From assembly GCF_902499115.1 (NCBI RefSeq), contig NZ_CABVPN010000009.1:124001-188000 (forward strand): a stretch of 64,000 nt of DNA, written 5' to 3'. The number at the start of each line of letters is the position of its first letter. Within the stretch, counting starts at the first letter, position 1. Below are positions 44,770-53,321 of the stretch, piece after piece. Source of the DNA: Burkholderia diffusa. GTDB lineage: Bacteria; Pseudomonadota; Gammaproteobacteria; Burkholderiales; Burkholderiaceae. The notes under the pieces were generated by a model, which searched no databases, was not told where the DNA came from, and saw nothing but the letters and a program-made list of their open reading frames with translations. The position numbers were made by a program, and so were the translations under genes.

Positions 44770-45675
44770 TCATGCGCCGCATTGCGCGACCACTTCGTTC
44801 ACCGCGCGCTGCACGTCGCCGCGCCGGTAGCGCAGCAGCGCGATATCGGCCGGATCGGGTTCGTACGACACGACGTTGCCGCGCCCCGTATAGATCGCCA
44901 TATCGGGCAGCAGCGGATGCTCCTGGTCGAGCGACGGCACCGGCTGCGGATTGCCCGCCGCGCGGAAGAAGGCCGCGAAATAGTCGGCGAAGCTCAGGTT
45001 CTCGTCGCCGACGAGATAGGCCTTGCCGGATGCGCCGCGTTGCAGCGCGCCCCAGATCGCTTCCGACAGCGACTGCGTCGAGATGAAGTTGCTGCCGCCG
45101 GCCGGCCCGTACACCGGCAGGCCGGCGAGCTTGCCCTGCGCATAGCCCGTGTACGCGGCGAACATCTCGTTGCGCAGCCCCGGCACCGACCCGACGACGA
45201 ACGGCGCATTGACGCTGCACACCGCGAACGACGGCGACGCGAGCGCGCGCACGCGTTCGTCCGCGAGATGGCGCGAGCGCACGTACGGCACCGTGTCGAC
45301 GAGTGCCGGCGCGACCTGCGGATAGAAGCTGCCGACCAGCACCGCGCGCTTCACGCCCGCGTCGCGCGCGAGCGCGAAGAAGCGCGGTACCGCGTCGACG
45401 TTCGCGCGTTCCCAGTGCGCGGCTTCGTCGGTGCCGGGCGGCAGGTGGCGAATGTCGTTGCCTGCCGCGAACACGACCGCGTCGAACAGCGCGAGGTCGT
45501 CACGCGTGAAGTTGCCGGCCACGTAGTCGCGCAACAGCACGTCGAATTGCGCGAGCGCGCTGCCAGGCGCGGGCGGCTTGCGGGCGGCGAGCGTCACGTC
45601 GTTGCCTTGCGCGCGCAGATGCAGCGCGGCGTGGCCGCCGATGAGGCCGGTGCCGCCGATGATCAGGATGTTCAT
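44770..45675 (-). CDS. NAD-dependent epimerase/dehydratase-like (atypical SDR) protein
   Basis: The 301-residue protein has the Rossmann motif GGTGLIGGHAA (7-17) and DIR/NTD-type middle segments of the extended/atypical SDR family. A YxxxK pair is not obvious: the expected Tyr region reads PYVRSRHLAD, so it may be a non-catalytic or sugar-binding relative. The ATG (MNILIIGGTG) starts the Rossmann strand. It is last in the leftward group with SDRs 45754-48285, and the gap to the next gene is 78 nt. Confidence 0.78.
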   Translation of the reverse strand: MNILIIGGTGLIGGHAALHLRAQGNDVTLAARKPPAPGSALAQFDVLLRDYVAGNFTRDDLALFDAVVFAAGNDIRHLPPGTDEAAHWERANVDAVPRFFALARDAGVKRAVLVGSFYPQVAPALVDTVPYVRSRHLADERVRALASPSFAVCSVNAPFVVGSVPGLRNEMFAAYTGYAQGKLAGLPVYGPAGGSNFISTQSLSEAIWGALQRGASGKAYLVGDENLSFADYFAAFFRAAGNPQPVPSLDQEHPLLPDMAIYTGRGNVVSYEPDPADIALLRYRRGDVQRAVNEVVAQCGA

Positions 45676-45753
45676 GGTGTCTCCGAGGGCGGCGCAGGCG
45701 CGCCGCATGAATTGAACCGACGATTGAACGGATGAAGCCGCACGGAAGTGCAC

Positions 45754-46593
45754 TCAGAAGTTGAAGCCGTTGCCCGTGACGACCGGCATGTTGGTCCAGA
45801 AACCGTTCGGGTCGCGGTACCAGCCGGCCGCCGCGAGCGCGCCGCCGTCCACGTGCAGCGTCGTGCCGGTGACCCACGCGGCGAGCGGGCTCGCGAGGAA
45901 CAGTGCGGCGCCCGCGATGTCGCCGCCGGCACCGAAGCGCCCGAGCGGAATCCAGCGCGGGATGTGCGCGCGATGCTCCGCCGCGACCATCGCGCTCACG
46001 GGCACCTGCGGCGTCTCGGTGGTCTCCGGCGCGATCTGGTTCACGCGAATGCCGGCCGGCCCGAGTTCGAGCGCGAGACTTTTCGTGAAACCGGTCAGTG
46101 CGGTCTTGAACGACGCATACACGGTGCAGTTCGGAATCGCGCGGAAGCCCTCGATCGACGACACGCCGACGATGCTGCTGCCCGCGCCGCGCTTGCGCAG
46201 CAACGGCAGCATCGCCTGCGTGACGACGAACACCTGGCGCAGGTTCACGTCGAACAGCCGCGCGATGTCGTCGTCGGTATGATCGTCGAACGGTTTCGCG
46301 ATCTGCAGGAAATCGCCGACGTTGTTGACGAGCACGTCGAGGCCGCCGAAGCGTGCGTCGACCGTCTGCGCGAATGCGTCGACCTCGTCGCGGCGCGTGA
46401 CGTCCACGACGCCGACGAGCGCGTCGACGCCCGCGGCTTCGAGCGCCTGGCGCACGTCCTGCGCGCGAGCGGGGTCGAGCTCGGCCACCGCGACGCGCGC
46501 ACCCGCCGCGCCGAATCCTTCCGCGCACGCGCGGCCGATGCCCGCGCCGCCGCCGGTGATCAGTACTGTCTTGCCGGTAAATGAAATCACCAC
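45754..46593 (-). CDS. Short-chain dehydrogenase/reductase (SDR)
   Basis: The 279-residue SDR has TGGGAGIG, NNVG in place of NNAG, VSSIEG and YASFK. Two GTG codons stand in tandem at the start; AAGGAG lies 4 nt before the first and 7 nt before the second, so the second is equally good. The C-terminus (WYRDPNGFWTNMPVVTGNGFNF) is longer than in most SDRs and may shape the substrate pocket. Substrate unknown. Confidence 0.85.
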   Translation of the reverse strand: MVISFTGKTVLITGGGAGIGRACAEGFGAAGARVAVAELDPARAQDVRQALEAAGVDALVGVVDVTRRDEVDAFAQTVDARFGGLDVLVNNVGDFLQIAKPFDDHTDDDIARLFDVNLRQVFVVTQAMLPLLRKRGAGSSIVGVSSIEGFRAIPNCTVYASFKTALTGFTKSLALELGPAGIRVNQIAPETTETPQVPVSAMVAAEHRAHIPRWIPLGRFGAGGDIAGAALFLASPLAAWVTGTTLHVDGGALAAAGWYRDPNGFWTNMPVVTGNGFNF

Positions 46594-46627
46594 AACACTC
46601 CTTCGAACGAAAAAGCCACGAGCCGCA

Positions 46628-47386
46628 TCACAGGGACGAAACGAGTTGCGCGTTGTCGATCCGCAGCTCCGCGCCGTTCACGAAACGCGATTCGTCGGAG
46701 GCAAGGAACAGCACGAGATTCGCGACGTCCCGCGGATCGCACATGCGTGCCATCGGATCGCTGCCGATGCCGAGTGCGGTTGGATCGAGATCGGGCATCA
46801 GCGCCTGCGTCATCGGCGTCCAGATCCCGTCCGGATGGATCGAGTTGCAGCGGATCCGGTAGCCGCTGCGCTTGCAGTGCACGGCGACGCTGCGCGCGAG
46901 CGCCGTCACCGCGCCTTTCGACCCGGTGTACGCGCACATCATCGGCAGCCCGCCGAGCGCGGCGACCGACGACATCATCACGATCGAGCCCGGCGTGTCG
47001 TTGCCTTTCATCGCGCCGATCGCGTATTTGCAGCCGAGGAAATAGCCGTCCGCGTTGACGCGCAGCACGCGCCGCCAGGTGTCGAGGCTCGTGTCCTCGA
47101 TCGAGCCGACCGGGCAGATCGCCGCGTTGTTGACGAGTACGTCGAGGCGGCCGAAGCGGTCGAGCGTCGATGCGATCGCGTGCCGCCAGCCGTCCTCGTC
47201 GGCGATGTCCTGGCGCACGAATAGCGCGGTGTCGCCGATTTCGCGCGCGAGCGCGCGGCCCGCATCCTCGTCGATGTCGGTGAGCACGACGCGCGCGCCC
47301 TCGGCGGCCAGCAACAGCGCATCGGCGCGGCCGACGCCACTCGCCGCGCCGGTGATCAGCACGACCTTGTTTGCGACTCGATTCAT
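46628..47386 (-). CDS. Short-chain dehydrogenase/reductase (SDR)
   Basis: The 252-residue SDR carries TGAASGVGRA, NNAAI, MSSVAA and YTGSK. Asp after the second strand (TDIDED) suggests NAD. The ATG (MNRVANKVVLITG) is preferred over a much longer upstream frame that runs through the next gene. It lies 41 nt after the SDR gene at 47428 in the same direction. Confidence 0.87.
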   Translation of the reverse strand: MNRVANKVVLITGAASGVGRADALLLAAEGARVVLTDIDEDAGRALAREIGDTALFVRQDIADEDGWRHAIASTLDRFGRLDVLVNNAAICPVGSIEDTSLDTWRRVLRVNADGYFLGCKYAIGAMKGNDTPGSIVMMSSVAALGGLPMMCAYTGSKGAVTALARSVAVHCKRSGYRIRCNSIHPDGIWTPMTQALMPDLDPTALGIGSDPMARMCDPRDVANLVLFLASDESRFVNGAELRIDNAQLVSSL

Positions 47387-47427
47387 GTTGGGTTCGATTT
47401 CCTGCGACGTTGAAAGAAGGCGGGCGC

Positions 47428-48285
47428 TCATGCGGCGCCCGGCGCGCGGCCGGCCTTGACGGCGTCGAGCGCGGCCGCGCCGTAGATCTGCGCGATCGTG
47501 GCGTCGACGCGCGAGTTGGTGCGCAGCTCGTGGCCGCCGTCGACCGCGAAGCTCTGGCCGGTGACCCAGCCAGACTCGGGGCCCGCGAGATAGCGCACCG
47601 CGTGCGCGATCGCTTCCGGTTCGCCGAGCGTGCCGAGCGGAATCTGTTCGAGGAAGCTGTCGACCAGCGCACGGTCGTCGAACATCGGGGCGGTGGCTTC
47701 GGAGCGCGTGAGGCCCGGCCGCACTGCGTTCACGCGGATCTTCGCGCCGGCCAGCTCCTCGGCCGCACCGCGCACCAGCGCCTCGAGCGCGGCCTTCGCG
47801 GTGCAGTACGCGGTCAGCCAGCGGAAATTGATCTGCGCGGCGGTCGACGAGATGCAAACGATGGAGCCGCCGCCGCTGTCGGCGAGCCGCGGCGCGGTGT
47901 GACGGATCGCGGCGAACGCGCTGGACAGGTTCAGGTCGATTTCCGCGCGGAAGCTGTCGGCGTCGTGCATCAGCAGCGGGCGGAACCCGGCGCCGCCGAC
48001 GGTCGGCACGACGATGTCGAGACGGCCGTCGAGCGCCCATGCGGTATCCAGCGCGGCCTGCAGGTCGGCGTCGTCGCAGGCGTCGCCGGCGTGGATCGCG
48101 ACGCGGCTGCCGGGCACTGCCTCGGCCAGATGCCGCTGCGTGCGTTCGAGCGCGTCGCGGCGGCGGCCCATCAGCACGACGGCCGCGCCATCGGCGGCGA
48201 GCGCGTGCGCGCAGGCCGCGCCGATGCCGCCGGCGCCGCCCGTGACGAGCGCGGTGCGGCCGGCGAGGGGGAGGGGCGAGCGCAT
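47428..48285 (-). CDS. Short-chain dehydrogenase/reductase (SDR) with an altered NNAG motif
   Basis: The 285-residue SDR has TGGAGGIGAAC, catalytic ISSTAA and YCTAK. The NNAG motif is replaced by PTVG (LDIVVPTVGGAGF), an unusual loss of the Asn pair that normally stabilises the cofactor. The C-terminus (DATIAQIYGAAALDAVKAG) is extended. Its stop and the SnoaL-like gene upstream are 3 nt apart. Confidence 0.85.
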   Translation of the reverse strand: MRSPLPLAGRTALVTGGAGGIGAACAHALAADGAAVVLMGRRRDALERTQRHLAEAVPGSRVAIHAGDACDDADLQAALDTAWALDGRLDIVVPTVGGAGFRPLLMHDADSFRAEIDLNLSSAFAAIRHTAPRLADSGGGSIVCISSTAAQINFRWLTAYCTAKAALEALVRGAAEELAGAKIRVNAVRPGLTRSEATAPMFDDRALVDSFLEQIPLGTLGEPEAIAHAVRYLAGPESGWVTGQSFAVDGGHELRTNSRVDATIAQIYGAAALDAVKAGRAPGAA

Positions 48286-48288
48286 CGT

Positions 48289-48705
48289 TCAGCCCTCCAG
48301 CGGCAGGTCTTGCGACCAGTCGACGTGCAGCGTGCGCGCGGCGAAGCGCCACGTGCCGCCGTCGAACACGCAGCGGTCGCGATAGCGCAGCCCCCAGTCG
48401 AGCTTGCGCTTCACGCCTTCGCGCACATAGACGTGGCACGCGACGCCGTAGGTCTCGACATCGGCTTCGCCGTCGTCGAGCGTGACGAGCTGGTTGTGCA
48501 CGTGGTGCTGGGTCGTCTCGTAGCGCTCGATCACGCTCATGCCGGCGACGATCGCGTCGCGGTCGTCGAAGCGGAAACCGGGGCCGTCGAGCTGCGCATC
48601 GGCGGTGAAGAGGGTGGCGAGGCGCGGCCAGTCGCGCCGATCGACGGCTTGCGCGTAACGGCACGCAAGTTCGTACAGCGCGTGGCGGGGATTCGAATCG
48701 GTCAT
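48289..48705 (-). CDS. SnoaL-like (NTF2-fold) protein
   Basis: The 138-residue NTF2-fold protein (ALYELACRYAQAVDRRDWPRLATLFTADAQLDGPG) ends in a basic aromatic strand (RFAARTLHVDWSQDLPLEG). It is a distinct family member from the two SnoaL genes further left. A GGGAGT site precedes the ATG (MTDSNPR), so the much longer upstream frame is not used. It is the first gene of the leftward operon with three SDRs and the epimerase. Confidence 0.8.
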   Translation of the reverse strand: MTDSNPRHALYELACRYAQAVDRRDWPRLATLFTADAQLDGPGFRFDDRDAIVAGMSVIERYETTQHHVHNQLVTLDDGEADVETYGVACHVYVREGVKRKLDWGLRYRDRCVFDGGTWRFAARTLHVDWSQDLPLEG

Positions 48706-49157
48706 GCGGTACTCCCGTGAGTGAACGGAAAGCGTTTGCCGCGCCGCGAGCGCGGATGCAGCGGCGTTGCGACGTTGACGCGCAGGTTCGCATCGGACCG
48801 ATCGATGCTCATCATCCATACGGAGCAGGGTAAGGATCGGGGAAAACACCGGGACCGACGGCGGTGCAACGTCCGATGCTGCGATGCAGCGGCGGATGCA
48901 CGGCATGCGGCCGACGGTGATGCGGCCGATCGCAACAAGCCGGGTCAGACGGTTCGCGGGTCTTTCAGTCGAACCGATCACGCAGTAATGCTGCAGTGCG
49001 GTGCGCCGCATGAAGCGCGATTCGTGTTTGCCCCTAGTCGAAATGGACGATGGCTGGCGGGCCGGCGCTGGCTACCGTGCAGTCATCCGGCGCCGTTGCA
49101 CGTGGTCAGTCGCCGGATACGAACCGCGATAGCGGCCAACCGGAGGGGACGACGATC
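48706..49157. other. Intergenic region with no clear gene
   Basis: This 452-nt stretch lies between the divergent SnoaL gene and the small exported-protein gene. Frames here lack sensible starts and codon bias. It must hold the promoters of both neighbours; no operator or hairpin stands out. Confidence 0.5.
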
Positions 49158-49367
49158 ATGAGACTGACGACTCGCAAGCTGTGCGTATTGGCGATAGGCA
49201 CGTTCGCGGCCATGGCGGTGGCGCGATATGGTGCCGAGCAGGTCCCGTCGCCACCTTATGCGGCCGGCATTCTGCAATGCCGCTCGGTCGACTCGAACGG
49301 CTTGCCGACGGGTTGCGTACCGATCGATCCGTCGCACTTCGGCTTCGCCGCGCTGCGCGGCATGTGA
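49158..49367 (+). CDS. Small exported or membrane-anchored protein
   Basis: The 69-residue product has one hydrophobic stretch (LCVLAIGTFAAMAVA) close to the N-terminus and two Cys in the rest (LQCRSVDSNGLPTGC). GGAGGGG precedes the ATG at a good distance. Function unknown; it may be a small periplasmic protein. It is 294 nt upstream of the flavoprotein gene. Confidence 0.55.
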   Translation: MRLTTRKLCVLAIGTFAAMAVARYGAEQVPSPPYAAGILQCRSVDSNGLPTGCVPIDPSHFGFAALRGM

Positions 49368-49661
49368 CGCTGGCGCGGCCGTGCGCCGCGCCGATTCGAT
49401 GTCGCCCGGAAGCCGTCGCGATGCGGCGGCGTCCTCGCGGACAGGCCGGGTGGCGCACCGCGATACATGCGCCGCGGGTCGCCCATCCGGTTTCCCGTCG
49501 TCGTTCGAGTTTCCGCCCACGACACCCGGCGCGGCTCGCATGCGCGCTCTCGAGCGCTCGCATCGACACCGCGCCGACGTCCGTATCGGGCTGCCTGCCC
49601 GGCGGTGCTTCGCCACGACCACCGCCTTTCACCCATTCCCTTCACGCAGGACCATTACGCG

Positions 49662-51158
49662 ATGTCATCCGACTATTCCCTGACCCGCCCCCTGAACGTC
49701 CGCGACGTGCGTCGCTGGGACGCCGAACACGACGTCGTGATCGTCGGCTTCGGCGCGGCCGGCGCGTGCGCGGCGATCGAAGCCGCGAGCGCCGGCGCCG
49801 ACACGCTGATCGTCGAGCGCGCGTCGAGCTACGGCGGCACGAGCGCGCTGTCCGGCGGCGAGATCTACCTCGGCGGCAGTGGCGGCACGCCTGCGCAGCG
49901 GCAGGCCGGCTTCAGCGACGATACCGAGGACCTGTACCGCTACCTGATGCTCGCGGGCGGCCGAGACGCGGACGAGGCGAAGGTGCGTCTCTACGCGAAC
50001 GAGAGCCTCGCGCATCACGACTGGCTCGTCGCGCAGGGCCTCACGTACAAGAACACGTTCATCGCCGAGCGGATCGTCGAACCGGAAACGGACGATTGCC
50101 TGATCTGGTCCGGCAGCGAGGAGGCCTGGCCGTTCAGTGAGGCCGCGAAGCCGTGCCCGCGCGGGCACACACCGCAATGGCCGGGCTGGGGCGGCGGGCA
50201 GATGCTGATGCGCGTGCTGGCCGGGCGCGTGCAGGCGCTCGGCGTGTCGACACGCTACGACACGCGCGCCCTGGCGCTGATCGTCGACGATGCCGGCGCG
50301 GTGCGCGGCGTCGTGCTGCGCGCGTACGGCGAGACGGCATGCGTGCGGGCGCGCCGCGCTGTGATCCTGTGCGCGGGCGGCTTCGCGATGAACCGCGACA
50401 TGGTGCGCCGGCACGCGCCGCAGTTGCTGCGCTCGGACGAACCGATCGGCAGCCCGGGCGACGACGGCTCAGGCATCCTGCTCGGCCAGAGCGCGGGCGG
50501 GGCCGCGATCCACATGGACCAGGGTTTCGTCAGCCTGCCGTTCTACGCGCCCGAATCGCTGATCCGCGGGATCTTCGTGAACGCGCGCGGCCAGCGCTTC
50601 ATCAACGAGGACGGCTATCACGGCCGCACCGGCCATCACGCGTTCCACCAGACCGACGACCGGATCTACCTGCTGGTCGACCAGGCGACCTATCAGGAGC
50701 CGCCCGCGATCGCGCGGATCGGCATCGCGGCGGCGGGCGAGACATGGGAGGAAGTCGAACGCGACCTGCAGATGCCGGCCGGCACCCTGACGGCGACCGT
50801 CGACGTCTACAACCGCCACGCGGCCGAAGGCGTCGATCCGTTGTTCCACAAGGCGAAGAAGTGGCTGACGCCGCTGATCGAGCCGCCGTTCGTCGCGCTC
50901 GATTGCCGGATCGACTACGCGTTCTATCCGCATTTCACGCTGGGCGGGCTCGACACGCTGCCGACCGGGCAGGTGCTCGACGCCATGCGCGTGCCGGTGG
51001 CGGGCCTTTATGCGGCGGGCCGCACGAGTTGCGGGCTGCCGCGCTGGGGCGCCGGGTACAGTTCGGGGCTGTCGCTGGCCGATGCGACGTTCTTCGGCCG
51101 GCAGGCCGGTCGTCATGCCGCGCGTTCGGTGAGCGAGGCGGAGCGCCGCGCCGCGTAG
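49662..51158 (+). CDS. FAD-dependent oxidoreductase of the KstD/fumarate reductase family
   Basis: The 498-residue flavoprotein has GFGAAG (29-34) and the ERASSYGGTSALSGGEIYLGG stretch of the 3-ketosteroid-delta-1-dehydrogenase and fumarate reductase flavoproteins. The C-terminal FAD-binding end GLYAAGRTSCGLPRWGAGYSSGLSLADATFFG differs from true KstD, where the region reads differently after YAAG. Introduction of a ring double bond is a reasonable guess, not proven. The ATG with an AGGACC-like upstream is weak but gives a normal N-terminus; a longer frame upstream is less likely. It ends before a bidirectional terminator. Confidence 0.83.
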   Translation: MSSDYSLTRPLNVRDVRRWDAEHDVVIVGFGAAGACAAIEAASAGADTLIVERASSYGGTSALSGGEIYLGGSGGTPAQRQAGFSDDTEDLYRYLMLAGGRDADEAKVRLYANESLAHHDWLVAQGLTYKNTFIAERIVEPETDDCLIWSGSEEAWPFSEAAKPCPRGHTPQWPGWGGGQMLMRVLAGRVQALGVSTRYDTRALALIVDDAGAVRGVVLRAYGETACVRARRAVILCAGGFAMNRDMVRRHAPQLLRSDEPIGSPGDDGSGILLGQSAGGAAIHMDQGFVSLPFYAPESLIRGIFVNARGQRFINEDGYHGRTGHHAFHQTDDRIYLLVDQATYQEPPAIARIGIAAAGETWEEVERDLQMPAGTLTATVDVYNRHAAEGVDPLFHKAKKWLTPLIEPPFVALDCRIDYAFYPHFTLGGLDTLPTGQVLDAMRVPVAGLYAAGRTSCGLPRWGAGYSSGLSLADATFFGRQAGRHAARSVSEAERRAA

Positions 51159-51178
51159 CGTCGCCTTAACAGGAAGGC

Positions 51179-51220
51179 ACGACGCCCCGGGCAACCGTGT
51201 TGCACCGGGGCGTCGTCGTT
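51179..51220. terminator. Bidirectional hairpin terminator
   Basis: ACGACGCCCCGG pairs with CCGGGGCGTCGT, and an inner GCAAC/GTTGC stem lengthens it; CGTTTC follows on the + side. It separates the convergent flavoprotein and phosphoesterase genes. Confidence 0.75.
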
Positions 51221-51253
51221 TCAGGCGGACGTCGGTGGCGCGTCGACAGGCCG

Positions 51254-52918
51254 TCAGCCGAGATCGAGTGCGTTCGTCAGGTCGCCCGGCGGCGTCGCGC
51301 CGCGCGACGCGAACGCCTTGTCGCGCGCGGCGACGCCGTCGAGCGGCGCGAGCCCGTGCACGCGGCTGATGAAGCGCAGGATCGAGTTCGTGTCGTACAT
51401 CGTGTGGTCGACGTAACCCTTCTTCGCGAACGGCGAGATCACGAGCGCGGGAATTCGTGAGCCGGGGCCCCAGCGATCGCCGACCGGCGGCGCGACGTGA
51501 TCCCACCAGCCGCCGTTCTCGTCGTGCGTCATCACGATCACGGTGTTCGCCCACTGCGGGCCGCGCCGGATGCGTTCGATCACGTTCGCGATGTGGCGAT
51601 CGCCGGATTCGACGTCCGCATAGCCCGCGTGCATGTTCAGGTTGCCTTGCGGCTTGTAGAACGCGACGGCCGGCAGGCGGCCCGCGTCGATGTCGGCGAT
51701 GAAGCGGTTGGTCGACGGCTCGTCGCCGAGGCCCGCGTCGCGCAGGTGCTTGCGGCGCGCGTCGGTGCCGGGCGCATAGTTCGCGAAGTAGTTGAACGGC
51801 TGATGGTGGTACTGGAAATCCGGCACCGTGCCCGTGTCGCGGTGCTCGAGCGCGTATTGCCACGCGCCGCTGTACCACGCCCAGTCGACGTTCTTCTCCG
51901 ACAGGCGGTCGCCGATCGTCGCATGGGCTTGCGGCGGGATCACGCGATGGTCGGCCGGATCCGCGTATGCCGCGTTGCCCGGATCGGCCGGCGGCACGTA
52001 GCTCGGCTGGTACGGCGGCGCCATCGTGTTGACGCCGTAGCCGTCGGGCGTCAGCGGGCCGTCGACCGCGAACTTCGGCGGGCCCTCGAGCGCGGATGCC
52101 GGCGAATCGGCGGCGAGCGTCAGCCGCGTGCCGGCCGGATCGTCGCCGTCGACCTTCGACAGCAGCTTCGCCGCGTGCGGATGCCGGTGTGCATCCGGAT
52201 AGATCGGCGGCTGCGCGGAAATCAGGAACATGTGGTTCAGCCACGAACCGCCGAAGGCCGCCATGAAGAAGTTGTCGCACAGCGTGTATTGCCGCGCGAG
52301 GTTCCACAGCCGCAGCGTGTCGGCCGAATTGCGGTAATGGCCCATCACGAGGCCGCCCGAATCGGCCCACGCGGCAAACTGGTTGTTGCGGCCGCCCGCG
52401 ATCTGCATCTGGTTCTGGTAGAAGCGGTGCCACAGGTCGCGCGTGATTACGCCATTGGGCAGCGGCTTGCCCTGCGCGTCGGCGATCCGGAACGGCGCGT
52501 TCGGCAGCTTGTCGATGTCGCGCTCGGCGATCGCGTAGCGCTTGCCGTCCACTTCCTGCGCTTGCGGCACGAGTCCGCCCCAGATTTTCGGCAGCACCGG
52601 CAACGGCGTCTTGCCGTCGCGATCGAGCTGCTGCGCATGCTCGGGCCGCACCTCGCTCAACGGGTAGCGCACACCGGGGAAGTCGCCATACAGGTTCGCG
52701 AAGCTGCGGTTTTCCGCATAGATCACGACGATGTGGCGCACCTGCCGGCGCAGCGCCTCGTCGAGCCGCAGGTCGGCGGCGGTGCGCGGCGCGCCGCCCG
52801 GCGTGGTCTCGCAGCCGCCGAGCGCGACGCCGGCGCCGAGCGCGGCGAGGCCCCCGAGCATGCGGCGGCGGTCGGGATCAACGGGAAGGTCGTCGGGGCG
52901 ATCGGGGGTGTCGTTCAC
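51254..52918 (-). CDS. Phosphoesterase (phospholipase C/acid phosphatase AcpA type), Tat-exported lipoprotein-like
   Basis: The 554-residue enzyme belongs to PF04185: YAENRSF (67-73) and THDENGGWWDHV carry the metal-ligand residues. A Tat signal (RRRML at 17-21, then GGLAALGAGVALGGC) ends in a lipobox-like LGGC (33-36), so it is probably exported folded and perhaps lipid-anchored. The start is a GTG with GAGGAG 9 nt before it; an upstream ATG would add sequence before the Tat motif. A cytoplasmic-looking relative lies at 5523-6788. Substrate unknown. It faces the flavoprotein gene. Confidence 0.87.
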   Translation of the reverse strand: MNDTPDRPDDLPVDPDRRRMLGGLAALGAGVALGGCETTPGGAPRTAADLRLDEALRRQVRHIVVIYAENRSFANLYGDFPGVRYPLSEVRPEHAQQLDRDGKTPLPVLPKIWGGLVPQAQEVDGKRYAIAERDIDKLPNAPFRIADAQGKPLPNGVITRDLWHRFYQNQMQIAGGRNNQFAAWADSGGLVMGHYRNSADTLRLWNLARQYTLCDNFFMAAFGGSWLNHMFLISAQPPIYPDAHRHPHAAKLLSKVDGDDPAGTRLTLAADSPASALEGPPKFAVDGPLTPDGYGVNTMAPPYQPSYVPPADPGNAAYADPADHRVIPPQAHATIGDRLSEKNVDWAWYSGAWQYALEHRDTGTVPDFQYHHQPFNYFANYAPGTDARRKHLRDAGLGDEPSTNRFIADIDAGRLPAVAFYKPQGNLNMHAGYADVESGDRHIANVIERIRRGPQWANTVIVMTHDENGGWWDHVAPPVGDRWGPGSRIPALVISPFAKKGYVDHTMYDTNSILRFISRVHGLAPLDGVAARDKAFASRGATPPGDLTNALDLG

Positions 52919-53321
52919 GTCGTGAGCTCCTCGGATGGGCGGTTGTCGTTCGATGCGCGGCGGCGTCACGCGGCCTGCCGCGACGCGGGACGGCCGGCGT
53001 CGCGCCCGGGCGGGGCGATGCCGGCTGTCACGGAAATGTCATGAACGCGACTATAACGTGGCCGCCCGCCTCGATGAAAGCTGTTTGTCGGACAATGCGC
53101 GACGCTTGCGCGCGAACTAGACTTGAATCACGGGCGGCGCGTTGCCGTGCGTCGTCCGCGCGAACGGCGCGTGGCGCGCCTTCGCGGTGTCATTCATGCG
53201 ACGAAACGAGGCGAAGATGACGCGGATGCGTTCCGTATGCGCGTGGCTGCCGATGCCGCGTGCCGGCCCGGCGCGCGGGCACGCATAAGCGCGCGGCGGC
53301 GTGACCGGCCGGCCCGATGCC

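Noticed and set aside
46628..48793. 721-residue frame covering three genes
   Set aside because: Only its C-terminal part reads as an SDR; the rest is a shadow of two other genes in a different frame.
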